Assembly (NCBI RefSeq): GCF_023499255.1 | Contig: NZ_CP092183.1 | Span: 1,309,501 to 1,373,500 of the forward strand | Direction of reading: 5' to 3' | Length of the DNA stretch: 64,000 nt | DNA from: Couchioplanes caeruleus | GTDB taxonomy: Bacteria; Actinomycetota; Actinomycetes; Mycobacteriales; Micromonosporaceae | Shown here: positions 1 to 8,258 of the stretch, one piece after another | How positions within the stretch are numbered: the stretch's first letter is position 1 | How the letters are laid out: the number at the start of each line of letters is the position of its first letter | Program-made: the position numbers and the translations under genes | The notes under the pieces: model-generated | Told to the model about the DNA's origin: nothing | Database searches by the model: none | What the model saw: only the letters and a program-made list of their open reading frames with translations

Positions 1-13
1 GTGGCCGACGACG

Positions 14-1462
14 GTGGATGTGACGGCTACGGACTTCCTGCCCGCTGACCCGTTGCTGCACCTGCTGCGCCGCGCCACGTACGGACCGACCCCGGCCTCG
101 ACCGCCGAGATCCGCCGCCTCGGGGCCACCGCCTGGCTGGAGCGGCAGCTCAAACCCGCCTCGATCGCCGACCCGGCCGCCGACGACCTGGTCGGGCGGC
201 TGCCGCTGAGCGGGCTCAGCGTCGACGGCGCCCGCGCGAAGGTGCGCGAGGGCGCGTACAAGATGTACGGCTGGGAGCCGATGTTCGAGCTCGGGTACGC
301 CACGGTGGCCCGAGCGGTCTGGAGCGAGCGGCAACTCCTCGAGGTCATGGTCGCGTTCTGGTCGAACCACCTCAACGTGACCAACCCTTCCGGCGACGTG
401 TGGGACAGCCGGCCCGACTACGACCGGACGGTGATCCGGCCGTACGCGCTGGGCCGCTTCGCCGACATGCTCAAGGCGAGCGCCAAGCACCCGGCGATGC
501 TGACGTACCTGGACAACCGGTTCTCCACCCGCGCCGCGCCGAACGAGAACTACGGCCGTGAGCTGCTGGAACTGCACACGGTCGGGCTGGGCTACACCGA
601 GGCGGACGTCAAGGGCGCCGCCCGGCTGTTCACCGGAATGACCGTCAGCTGGGACACCGGCCGCTACCGGTACGACGCCGGTCAGCACGCCACCGGCGCG
701 GTGTCGGTGATGGGCTTCCGCCACGCCAACGCGACCGCGTCCGGTGGCCAGGCCGCGGCGATGGCGCTGCTGGACCACCTGGCGTCGCACCCGGCCACGG
801 CGAAGCGGATCGCCACGAAGCTGTGCGTACGGTTCGTGGCCGACGAGCCGCCCGCCACGCTGGTGACCAAGCTGACCAAGGTCTACCTCGACAACCGCAC
901 CGCGATCGCCCCGGTGCTCCGCGCGTTGTTCGCCTCGCCGGAGTTCGCCGCGTCGGTGGGCGCGAAGACCCGGACGCCGTACGAGGACATCGTCGCCACG
1001 GTCCGGACCCTCGGGTACGCGCCGGAGAAGTCCGGAACGCAGGGAGTGCGGGCGCTGTACTGGATGACCGAGGCGGCCGGGCAGGCGCCGATGGCGTGGT
1101 CCCCGCCGAACGGCTACCCGGACGTGGCAAGCGCCTGGGCGTCGCCGTCCGGCCAGGTCAAGCGGTGGAACGCGCACCTGAGCATCGCCGCGGGGTGGTG
1201 GCCGACCACGCTGCAACGGCCGGCGTCGCCGCTGGCCGAGTACGCGGGCAGCACCCTGCCGGCCACGTACGGCGCCCTGGTCGACGCCGTCGCGACCCGC
1301 CTGCTCGGACGCACGCCCTCCGCCGTGCACACCGCCGCCCTGGCCGCGTTCTACGGCGAGAAGCCCGTCAGCCCGCTGAAGGCCGGCGATGCCGCGGCGG
1401 GGTGGGCGTTCCCGTACCTGCCCGCGCTGCTGCTCGACTCCCCCTACTTCGCGCTGAGGTGA
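14..1462 (+). CDS. DUF1800 family protein
   Basis: Protein of 482 residues matching the DUF1800 family, secreted or envelope-associated proteins of unknown activity that are almost always paired with a DUF1501 protein. Family-like segments visible are RRATYGPT near the N-terminus, WSNHLN around residue 115 and ELLELHTVG around residue 190. The frame stays open back to the window edge, so the GTG at 14 may not be the true start and the 5' end may be cut. The stop is 5 bases before the next gene, indicating an operon. No function can be assigned beyond the family. Confidence 0.85.
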   Translation: MDVTATDFLPADPLLHLLRRATYGPTPASTAEIRRLGATAWLERQLKPASIADPAADDLVGRLPLSGLSVDGARAKVREGAYKMYGWEPMFELGYATVARAVWSERQLLEVMVAFWSNHLNVTNPSGDVWDSRPDYDRTVIRPYALGRFADMLKASAKHPAMLTYLDNRFSTRAAPNENYGRELLELHTVGLGYTEADVKGAARLFTGMTVSWDTGRYRYDAGQHATGAVSVMGFRHANATASGGQAAAMALLDHLASHPATAKRIATKLCVRFVADEPPATLVTKLTKVYLDNRTAIAPVLRALFASPEFAASVGAKTRTPYEDIVATVRTLGYAPEKSGTQGVRALYWMTEAAGQAPMAWSPPNGYPDVASAWASPSGQVKRWNAHLSIAAGWWPTTLQRPASPLAEYAGSTLPATYGALVDAVATRLLGRTPSAVHTAALAAFYGEKPVSPLKAGDAAAGWAFPYLPALLLDSPYFALR

Positions 1463-1467
1463 CCGTG

Positions 1468-2715
1468 ATGACAACCGAGAATTGCGGCTGCCCGGTCAGC
1501 CGGCGCAAGCTGCTGGCGGCCGGCGCGGCCGGCCTCTTCGCGGGCCTCGCCGGTGAGCAGCTCAGCACCCAGATGGCGTTCGCGTCGCCCGGGTACGGCG
1601 GGGACGTGTTCGTGCTGCTCTCGCTGCGGGGCGGCTTCGACGGGCTGTCCGCGGTCGTGCCGGCCGGGGACGCCGGGTACTACGCCGCGCGGCCCGGGAT
1701 CGCCGTACCGAAGCGGCAGCTGATCGGCGGCGACGCGTACTTCGGGCTGAACCCCGCGCTGGCGCCGCTGCTGCCGTACTGGAAGGCCGGGACGCTGGGC
1801 GCGGTGCAGGCGGTCGGGCAGCCGGCGCCGAACCGGTCGCACTTCTCCGCCATGGAGGAGCTGGAACGGGCCGCGCCGGGCACCTCGCTCCGCACCGGCT
1901 GGCTGGACCGCATGATGGGCGGGCTGGGCGCGGCGGGCGCGTTCGACGCCGTGTCGGTGGGCAGCGCGATGCCGGCCCGGGTGCTCGCCGGCCCGGCCCC
2001 GGACCTGGGGCTCAGCGCGGTCGACGACTTCGTGCTCTCCGGCGAGGACAAGAACCGCCCGATGGCGGCCACCATCGCGGCGCTGTACGCCGGAGCCCCG
2101 CCGGCCCTCGCGGCCACCACGGCGATGACCACCTCCGCGCTGGCCACCACGGCGCGGCTGAAGGCCACCGGCTACACCCCGGCCGACGGCGCCGCGTACC
2201 CGGACACCGACCTCGGCAAGGCGCTCAAGGACCTGGCCCGGCTGATCAAGGCGGACGTGGGCCTGATGAGCGCCTGCGTGGACTCCGGCGACTGGGACAT
2301 GCACGAGAACCTCGGTACCGCCGCGCCCGGCAAGCGCATGTACGACCACCTCGCCGCACTCGCCTCGGCGCTCGCCGCGTTCGCCCAGGACCTCGGTCCC
2401 GACGGGATGGGCCGGGTCACGCTGGTGACGATCAGCGAGTTCGGCCGCCGGGTCGGGCAGAACGGCTCCGGCGGACTCGACCACGGGTACGGCAACGCCA
2501 TGCTGATGCTGGGCGGCGGCGTCCGCGGCGGCAAGGTGCACGGGAAGTGGCCGGGCCTGGCCGCGGACCGGCTCGTCGACGGCGACCTGGCCGTGACGAC
2601 CGACTACCGGGCGGCGATCGGCGAGATCCTGCGTGCCCGTTGCGGCGTCGCGGACGTGGCGGCCGTCTTCCCGGGCGTGCGCCCGTCCACGCTGGGGCTG
2701 GTCAAGGCGCGTTAG
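1468..2715 (+). CDS. DUF1501 family protein, Tat-exported
   Basis: Protein of 415 residues of the DUF1501 family, related in fold to sulfatases/phosphatases. The N-terminus carries a twin-arginine export signal (SRRKLLAAG, residues 11-19) followed by a hydrophobic stretch ending near residue 38, so the product is probably exported folded. The ATG at 1468 is chosen because it places the Tat motif correctly and follows the DUF1800 stop by 5 bases. The C-terminal part contains ISEFGRRVGQNG and LDHGYGN, typical of the family. The stop codon overlaps the stop of the convergent gene by four bases. Confidence 0.88.
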   Translation: MTTENCGCPVSRRKLLAAGAAGLFAGLAGEQLSTQMAFASPGYGGDVFVLLSLRGGFDGLSAVVPAGDAGYYAARPGIAVPKRQLIGGDAYFGLNPALAPLLPYWKAGTLGAVQAVGQPAPNRSHFSAMEELERAAPGTSLRTGWLDRMMGGLGAAGAFDAVSVGSAMPARVLAGPAPDLGLSAVDDFVLSGEDKNRPMAATIAALYAGAPPALAATTAMTTSALATTARLKATGYTPADGAAYPDTDLGKALKDLARLIKADVGLMSACVDSGDWDMHENLGTAAPGKRMYDHLAALASALAAFAQDLGPDGMGRVTLVTISEFGRRVGQNGSGGLDHGYGNAMLMLGGGVRGGKVHGKWPGLAADRLVDGDLAVTTDYRAAIGEILRARCGVADVAAVFPGVRPSTLGLVKAR

Positions 2716-3626
2716 GTGCGGCGCACGGCGAAGCGCGCGTACGTGAAGCCGCCGTCGCGGTGGATCGACAGCGAGTCGCACAGCTGCTGGACCAGCCACA
2801 GACCCATGCCGCCCGCCGTGCTCGGATCGGGCAGCAGGTAGCCGGCCAGCGGCTGGGGTGTGCCGGGGCCGTCATCGATGATCTCGCCGACCACGGCGTC
2901 GTCCAGCAGCCAGATGCGCAGCTCGCGGCGCTCGCCGCCGTGCCGGATGCCGTTCGTGGCGAGCTCGCTGACCGCGAGGGCCAGCAGCTCGGCGCGATCG
3001 GGCGGGAGCCAGCCCTCCGCCGACGCGCGCTGCCGCATGGTGGCGCGCAGCTCCGCCACCGTCAGGGCGATGGGCACGGCCAGGAGCGGCTCACCGGAGA
3101 CGGGCCAGAGCGGTTCGCGCGTGACGGTCAGGACCTGCTCGGGGGTCTCGTAACCGGCGCTGTCGCGCCAATCACCGTCGTGCACGCGGGGGTGGGTGCG
3201 CCCGGCGGCGGCCAGGACGGTCGTCGGCAGCCGGGAGCGATCGTACGGGCACAGCAGATGGCCGTGGAGCTCGGCGAGGCTGCGGTTGAGCGCCGCCTCG
3301 AAACGCACCCACGAGTCGGCGCCGTCGGCGTACGGGATCTCGCCGATCAGCCGGGTGTACGGCCGGCCGTCGTCGGCCGCGGACCGCAGGATGTGCGCCC
3401 AGCCGGCGATCGTGCGCACCGGGCGCACGTACCACTCGTCGGCCGGCAGGAAGCGGACGACCTTGGCGTCGTCGGCCAGGGTGTCGCGCAGGAGCCCGAG
3501 CCGGCTCGGGGGCGCGGCCACCGCCACCGCCTCGCCACGCTCCAGCCCGTCCCGGACGAATCCGGACAAAGTGGAGGCGTACGCGGAATCGCCGTCATAG
3601 AGGAACGCGGAGTGGGTGAAAACCAC
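2712..3626 (-). CDS. MEDS-domain sensor fused to anti-sigma ATPase
   Basis: Protein of 304 residues. The first ~160 residues (starting VFTHSAFLYDGD) match the MEDS sensory domain. The last ~120 residues are a RsbW-like HATPase with an N box (SELATNGIRHGG) and a G box (GGMGLWLVQQL). Such proteins are thought to bind and hold sigma or anti-sigma partners in response to a signal. The GTG at 3626 is chosen over the longer frame because GGAGGTGA sits six bases upstream and MEDS homology starts there. No partner sigma factor is adjacent. It ends in a four-base convergent overlap with the DUF1501 gene. Confidence 0.85.
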   Translation of the reverse strand: MVFTHSAFLYDGDSAYASTLSGFVRDGLERGEAVAVAAPPSRLGLLRDTLADDAKVVRFLPADEWYVRPVRTIAGWAHILRSAADDGRPYTRLIGEIPYADGADSWVRFEAALNRSLAELHGHLLCPYDRSRLPTTVLAAAGRTHPRVHDGDWRDSAGYETPEQVLTVTREPLWPVSGEPLLAVPIALTVAELRATMRQRASAEGWLPPDRAELLALAVSELATNGIRHGGERRELRIWLLDDAVVGEIIDDGPGTPQPLAGYLLPDPSTAGGMGLWLVQQLCDSLSIHRDGGFTYARFAVRRT

Positions 3627-3806
3627 CTGGTCACCTCCGAGTACCGCTGATCGACCACGGTAACACCGTCCCGATCTCGGCCGGGCAGGCGATGGCGGCC
3701 GGGGCACCGCTGCGGGTGAAAGCCGGGGCCCGGAAACGTGAAACGCCCGTGTCGTTCCGCCGGGGCGGTCCACACTGGGCGCGATCGACGAATGCGGAGG
3801 TGAGTG

Positions 3807-4190
3807 GTGTCGGGTACGGGCAGCGCACTGGCCGAGATCATCGGTGGCGGGCCGGGGCGGACGTCCGGGCCGCCGGCCACCGCCGACATGACGGCCGTTC
3901 TGGCGGCCGCCCAGCACCGGTCCGGGCCGCCGCTGAAGATCCGGCGGCACGACTCCGACGAGGGGCCGGCGTTCTGGCGCTGGGACTGCGGCAACTGCGG
4001 TGAGTACGGCGGCGGCCGGCACCACTCCGACGCCGTGAGCCGGGCGATGCGCCACTGCGCGGAGCACCCGGAGCACCGCTCGTCGCTGCTCCCGCCGGCC
4101 CGCTGCCGGGAACGGGACCACCGGCTGGCCGTGCACCCGATGCTGTTCGCCCTGGACGACGACCCGGGGCCCCCGCCGCTCGCCGTCTGA
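3807..4190 (+). CDS. Hypothetical protein with possible metal-binding cluster
   Basis: Small protein of 127 residues that I do not recognise. It has a WDCGNCGEYGGG segment followed by H and C residues (HH, C, HPEH), which could form a zinc site. GGAGG at 3796-3800 supports GTG 3807, with GTG 3804 also possible. Codon use follows the genome. It stands alone between oppositely oriented genes, and no function is inferred. Confidence 0.6.
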   Translation: MSGTGSALAEIIGGGPGRTSGPPATADMTAVLAAAQHRSGPPLKIRRHDSDEGPAFWRWDCGNCGEYGGGRHHSDAVSRAMRHCAEHPEHRSSLLPPARCRERDHRLAVHPMLFALDDDPGPPPLAV

Positions 4191-4220
4191 CGGGCGAGCC
4201 GGCGGGGCCGGGTCATGCGG

Positions 4221-4400
4221 TCACTGCTGGGTGTCGCCCTCGCCGGTACGCGCCTGCGCCTGGTCGACGCCCTTGTCGATCTGGTCCGAGTACTTGTTGC
4301 CGGTGCGCTGGTCGACCTGGTCGCCGGCCTTCTCGAGGCCCTGGTCGACCTGCTCGTCGTGCTGGTCGGCGAAGTCCTTGGCCTTGTCCATGAAGCTCAT
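4221..4400 (-). CDS. MT0933-like antitoxin-family small protein, copy 1
   Basis: A 59-residue acidic, Gln-rich protein starting MSFMDKAKDFADQHDEQ, matching the MT0933/Rv0909 family (PF14013 by recollection). In Mycobacterium tuberculosis the family member is the antitoxin of the Rv0909-Rv0910 pair. Here no SRPBCC-type toxin gene lies next to it. The near-identical copy 2 is immediately upstream on the same strand, so this is a recent tandem duplication. An AGAGGA ribosome site lies eight bases before the ATG. Confidence 0.8.
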   Translation of the reverse strand: MSFMDKAKDFADQHDEQVDQGLEKAGDQVDQRTGNKYSDQIDKGVDQAQARTGEGDTQQ

Positions 4401-4461
4401 GGCGTCGTCCTCTCATCGGTGTACGCCTGACGAACTTCCCGGACAGGGCCCCCGGAAACCT

Positions 4462-4641
4462 CTACGACCGGGTGTCGCCGTCGCCCGTACGCTTCTGCGC
4501 CTCGTCCACGCCCCGGTCGATCTGGCTCGTGTACTTGTGCCCGGTGCGGTTGTCGACCTCGTCGCCGAGCTTCTCCAGCACCTGATCGACCTGCTCGTCG
4601 TGCTTGTCGGCGAACTCCTTCGCCTTGTCCAGGAAACTCAT
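4462..4641 (-). CDS. MT0933-like antitoxin-family small protein, copy 2
   Basis: A 59-residue paralogue of the previous gene, the same length and colinear throughout (MSFLDKAKEFADKHDEQ at the start). Its ATG overlaps the malQ stop codon as ATGA, so translation is probably coupled to malQ. It is the second member of a malQ - copy 2 - copy 1 array. The family name implies antitoxin activity, but with no toxin partner nearby a general stress or structural role is equally possible. Confidence 0.82.
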   Translation of the reverse strand: MSFLDKAKEFADKHDEQVDQVLEKLGDEVDNRTGHKYTSQIDRGVDEAQKRTGDGDTRS

Positions 4642-6581
4642 CGGGCCCTCCTCGCGCTCAGCACCTCGGCGACCCGCGCCACCCGCGGGTCCTCCGAGAT
4701 CTTCTCCAACGGCGTACGCAACGGCATCCTCCAGTTGGGGTACTCGTCGGTCGTGCCGGGCAGGTTGGGCTGGTCCAGCTCGCCCAGCACGTCGTAGAGC
4801 GAGGCGGTGACGAAGCGGGACGGCGTACGGGCCAGGAACTCGTGCATCGCGACCACGATGTCCTCGGGGGTGCTCTCCGTCGTGATCAGCCCCTCCTCGG
4901 TGAGGCGGGCCAGCAGCTGGGCGCGGTCCCTGTCCGCGTTCCTGCGCTCCTCCTCGACAGAGCCGGCGAGCTGGCCGAGCTCCGCGCGTACCTTCACCTG
5001 CTCGCCGGCGAGGAAGCCCGCGGCGGTCGGCAGGTCGTGGGTGGAGATCGTGGCCAGGGCGTTGCGCTTGTACCGCGACGCCGGCAGGTAGCCCTCGTCC
5101 GGGTCGTTCTCGTAGTCGCGGGTGAACCACAGCACCGCCGAGCCGAGCATGTTCATGTCCTCGAGCGTCTCGGTGACCACCGGGAGCACGGTGCCGAGGT
5201 CCTCGCCGACCACCACGGCGCCGGCCCGTTCGGCCTCCAGCGCGAGGATGCCCAGCATGGCGTCGGGGTCGTAGTGCACGTACGTGCCCTCCGCGGGACC
5301 CATGCCCGGCGGCACCCACCACAGCCGCCACAGCCCGGCCACGTGGTCGACGCGCAGGCCGCCCGCGTGCCGGAAGATGCGCCGGAGCATGTCGCGGTAC
5401 GCCGCGTACCCGGTGGCGATGAGCTGGTCGGGCCGCCACGCCGCGAGCCCCCAGTCCTGGCCGAGCTGGTTGAACGCGTCCGGCGGGGCGCCCGCGTGCA
5501 CCCCGGCGGCCAGCACGTCCTGCAGCAGCCATCCGTCCGCGCCGCTCGGGTCGATGCCGACGGCGAGGTCGTGCACGATCCCGACGGGCATGCCGTGCGC
5601 CCGGGCGGCCTCGTTCGCCGCGTCGAGCTGGGCGGTGAGCAGGTCCTGCAGCCACACGTGGAACGCGACCCGCTCACCCTTGCGGGCCTCGCGTACCTGC
5701 GGGGTGTCGGGCCGGCGCAGCTCCTCCGGCCAGTCGTGCCAGTTGGCGCCGTGCTCCTCGGCCAGGGCGCAGAACGTGGCGAAGTCGGTCAGGCCCGGGT
5801 CGGCGTCCACGTCGATCTCGCCGGCCAGCGGCCAGAGCAGCTCCAGGGCGGCCCGTTTCGCCTCCCACACCGCGCTGTAGTCGATGAGGCCGTCCGCGGT
5901 GGTGCCGGGCCGCAGCGCGTCGACCCGTGCCCGCAGCCCGGCGTCGGCCCGCCGGTACGCGTCGGTGTCGGCCACCCGCAGGTACAGCGGGTTGGCGAAG
6001 CGCCGGCTCGACGGCGAGTACGGCGACGTCTGCACGGGCGTGGTGGGAGTGATGGCGTGCAGCGGGTTGAGCAGGATCAGGTCGGCGCCCTGGCTCTGCT
6101 CGACGAACGAGCGCAGGTCGCCGAGGTCGCCCATGCCCCAGGAGGCGGCGGAGTGCAACGCGTACAGCTGGATCATCCAGCCCCACGCCTCGGGTGGCTC
6201 GGGCAGGCGCTGCGGCACGACGACCAGCGTCACCTCCTGGTCGGCGACGGTGAGCCGGTGCCAGCCCAGCGGCAGGTCCGCGGTGATCCCGGTGACCTCC
6301 AGCGCGGTGCCGTCCTCCTGGACGATGCTGCCGGGCCCGGGCAGCGGCCGCGTCTCGCCCTGGCGCACCACGATCGTGCCGGGCAGCCGCTGCTGCTCCT
6401 CGGCGGCCCGGATCGCGGCGAGCTCACGCTTGATCGAGGCCGGGGACGACGCGTCCACGCCCAGCAGGCCGAGCACCCCGATCACCGACTCGGATGCGAC
6501 GTCCTTGCGCTCGCGGTGCCAGTCCTCGTACCAGGTCGCGACCCCGTGCGCCTCGGCCAGCGCGGTCAGCTCAGCGTCCAA
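4638..6581 (-). CDS. malQ: 4-alpha-glucanotransferase (amylomaltase)
   Basis: Protein of 647 residues of the GH77 amylomaltase family. It transfers alpha-1,4-glucan segments between maltooligosaccharides in the cytosol, in glycogen and maltodextrin turnover. Visible family segments are QLYALHSAASWGMGDLGD, INPLHA-like LLNPLHAI, and VVGEDLGTVLP, which carries a catalytic acidic residue. Actinobacterial MalQ proteins have an N-terminal extension of ~130 residues, as here. The start is a TTG at 6581 preceded by GGGGGCGGAG. Two small MT0933-like genes follow and the first overlaps the stop codon. Confidence 0.93.
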   Translation of the reverse strand: MDAELTALAEAHGVATWYEDWHRERKDVASESVIGVLGLLGVDASSPASIKRELAAIRAAEEQQRLPGTIVVRQGETRPLPGPGSIVQEDGTALEVTGITADLPLGWHRLTVADQEVTLVVVPQRLPEPPEAWGWMIQLYALHSAASWGMGDLGDLRSFVEQSQGADLILLNPLHAITPTTPVQTSPYSPSSRRFANPLYLRVADTDAYRRADAGLRARVDALRPGTTADGLIDYSAVWEAKRAALELLWPLAGEIDVDADPGLTDFATFCALAEEHGANWHDWPEELRRPDTPQVREARKGERVAFHVWLQDLLTAQLDAANEAARAHGMPVGIVHDLAVGIDPSGADGWLLQDVLAAGVHAGAPPDAFNQLGQDWGLAAWRPDQLIATGYAAYRDMLRRIFRHAGGLRVDHVAGLWRLWWVPPGMGPAEGTYVHYDPDAMLGILALEAERAGAVVVGEDLGTVLPVVTETLEDMNMLGSAVLWFTRDYENDPDEGYLPASRYKRNALATISTHDLPTAAGFLAGEQVKVRAELGQLAGSVEEERRNADRDRAQLLARLTEEGLITTESTPEDIVVAMHEFLARTPSRFVTASLYDVLGELDQPNLPGTTDEYPNWRMPLRTPLEKISEDPRVARVAEVLSARRAR

Positions 6582-6684
6582 CTCCGCCCCCTATCTGAAG
6601 TTCCTGCTGCATACCCTGCCCTGTGCCGGCTATGCGGGGTGTCCCGCCCTGCCGGTCTTGCGGAGGTCGGCCAGACTGGGTGCC

Positions 6685-6939
6685 ATGTCTTCTGCAGCGA
6701 AGTGGTGGGCCCGGTTGAGCGCGGCCGTGACCGGCGTGGCCCTGACCCTCGTGGTGCCCGTGCACGCCTGGGCGGCGAGCAAGGGCGTCGACGGCGTCGT
6801 CCTGGAGGCGGCGAAGTACCGCCGCCGGCGCAGCGGTTTCGGCTTCTTCCCGATCGTCGGCGGCCTGTGCTGCCTGTTCGTGGTCGGCGGCATCGTCCTG
6901 GCGGTCGTCCTGATTTCCCGGAACCGCAAACGCCGCTGA
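6685..6939 (+). CDS. Small membrane protein with signal peptide
   Basis: An 84-residue protein with a hydrophobic N-terminal segment (residues 12-30, ending HAWA-A, a plausible signal cleavage site), a basic RRRRS patch and a second membrane segment at residues 54-77 (GGLCCLFVVGG). It ends in a basic tail RNRKRR. The layout predicts a short periplasm-facing domain anchored by a C-terminal helix. No family is recognised. It lies upstream of the chitosanase gene, which has its own leaderless promoter. Confidence 0.6.
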   Translation: MSSAAKWWARLSAAVTGVALTLVVPVHAWAASKGVDGVVLEAAKYRRRRSGFGFFPIVGGLCCLFVVGGIVLAVVLISRNRKRR

Positions 6940-6950
6940 GGGGCCGCCCC

Positions 6951-6956
6951 TACCGT
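6951..6956 (+). promoter_or_regulatory. Leaderless -10 box (TACCGT) for the chitosanase gene
   Basis: TACCGT fits the actinobacterial TANNNT -10 consensus and ends six bases before GTG 6963. Transcription would then start at the initiation codon. No clear -35 was identified. Confidence 0.5.
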
Positions 6957-6962
6957 CGAGGG

Positions 6963-8204
6963 GTGAGGTTGCGGGCAAGCGTCGTCGCGCTCGGCGTGGG
7001 GATCGCCGCGGTCTGCACCGTGCCGCTGGTCGTGTCGATGACCGCGGACGCGGCGCCGGACGTGTTGCTCTCCCGGACGCACCCGGTGCTCGCGTCCAGC
7101 GCCAAGGACGCCGCCCGTACGGGGGCGATGGCCGTCGACGGCGACGTCACGACCCGCTGGACGAGCTCCACCGCGGCCGGGACCCAGTGGCTGCGCCTCG
7201 ACCTGGGCCGTTCCCAGGCGGTCACCCGCGTACGCCTCAACTGGGACAAGGCGTACGCGCGGGCGTACCGGCTGCAGCTGTCCATGGACGGCGCCACCTG
7301 GACCGACATCTACCGCACCCAGTCCGGCAACGGCGGCGCCGACGACCTCAAGAACCTGCGCGGTTCGGGACGCTACCTGCGCCTGCTGGCGACACAGCGC
7401 GCGTGGGCCTCGGGATACTCCTTGTTCGAGATGCAGGCGTACGGCCCCGGTCCGGCCAGCCGGACCACGCCGACCACCGCACCCGCCACCGTCCCGCCCG
7501 CGGCCACCGGGCTGGCCGACCCCGCGAAGAAGGAGCTCGCCTTCCAGCTGGTCTCCAGCGCGGAGAACTCGACGCTGAACTGGCGCGGGCAGTTCGGCTA
7601 CATCGAGGACATCCGGGACGGGCGCGGCTACACCGGCGGCATCATCGGGTTCTGCTCCGGGACCTCGGACATGCTGGCCGTGGTCACCGAATACACCCGG
7701 CGCTCCCCGCAGAACAAGCTTGCGAGGTATCTGCCCGCCCTGCGGGCCGTCGACGGCTCGGCCTCGCACGCGGGGCTCGACCCCGGCTTCCCCGCCGCGT
7801 GGAAGGCGGCCGCCGCCGATCCGGTCTTCCGCAAGACGCAGGAGGACGCGCGGGACAGCATGTACTTCGATCCGGCGGTCACCCTGGCCACCGCCGACGG
7901 CGTGCGGGCGCTCGGGCAGTTCGCGTACTACGACGCCGCGGTCATGCACGGCATGTCGGGGCTGCGCAGCATCCGCTCGGCGGCCCTGCGCGTCGCGAAG
8001 ACCCCGAAGCAGGGCGGCGACGAGACGGTCTGGCTGGGTGCGTTCCTCGACGCCCGGGTCGCGGAGATGCGTACGGAGGAAGCACACAGCGACGTCAGCC
8101 GGGTGGAGACGGCCCAGCGGGTGTTCCTGCGTACCGGCAACCTCGACCTCGACGCCCCGCTGACCTGGCACGTGTACGGCGACCGCTTCGCCGTCGGCTC
8201 CTGA
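6963..8204 (+). CDS. Secreted GH46 chitosanase with F5/8-type carbohydrate-binding domain
   Basis: Protein of 413 residues. A signal peptide (residues 1-30) is followed by a discoidin/F5-8 type C domain (CBM32-like, ~33-160), a Pro/Thr linker (~165-182) and a GH46 catalytic domain (~185-413). The expected catalytic residues are present: Glu201 in SSAENST and Asp219 in EDIRDGRGYTGG, matching the pair known from Streptomyces N174 chitosanase. It should cut chitosan outside the cell. The start is GTG 6963, six bases after a TANNNT box; TTG 6969 is an alternative. Confidence 0.92.
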   Translation: MRLRASVVALGVGIAAVCTVPLVVSMTADAAPDVLLSRTHPVLASSAKDAARTGAMAVDGDVTTRWTSSTAAGTQWLRLDLGRSQAVTRVRLNWDKAYARAYRLQLSMDGATWTDIYRTQSGNGGADDLKNLRGSGRYLRLLATQRAWASGYSLFEMQAYGPGPASRTTPTTAPATVPPAATGLADPAKKELAFQLVSSAENSTLNWRGQFGYIEDIRDGRGYTGGIIGFCSGTSDMLAVVTEYTRRSPQNKLARYLPALRAVDGSASHAGLDPGFPAAWKAAAADPVFRKTQEDARDSMYFDPAVTLATADGVRALGQFAYYDAAVMHGMSGLRSIRSAALRVAKTPKQGGDETVWLGAFLDARVAEMRTEEAHSDVSRVETAQRVFLRTGNLDLDAPLTWHVYGDRFAVGS

Positions 8205-8210
8205 CACGGC

Positions 8211-8245
8211 GGATGCCGGCAGCCCGCTCGGGGCTGCCGGCATCC
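8211..8245. terminator. Bidirectional terminator between chitosanase and GH16 genes
   Basis: Perfect 15-bp inverted repeat (8211-8225 with 8231-8245) around a 5-base loop. It lies in the 54-bp gap between two convergent genes and so could serve both. Confidence 0.85.
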
Positions 8246-8258
8246 GGATCCGCTCAGG

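Noticed and set aside
4213..4416. Alternative-frame small protein over MT0933 copy 1
   Set aside because: The correct frame gives a clear homologue of copy 2; this frame is Arg/Gly-rich noise.
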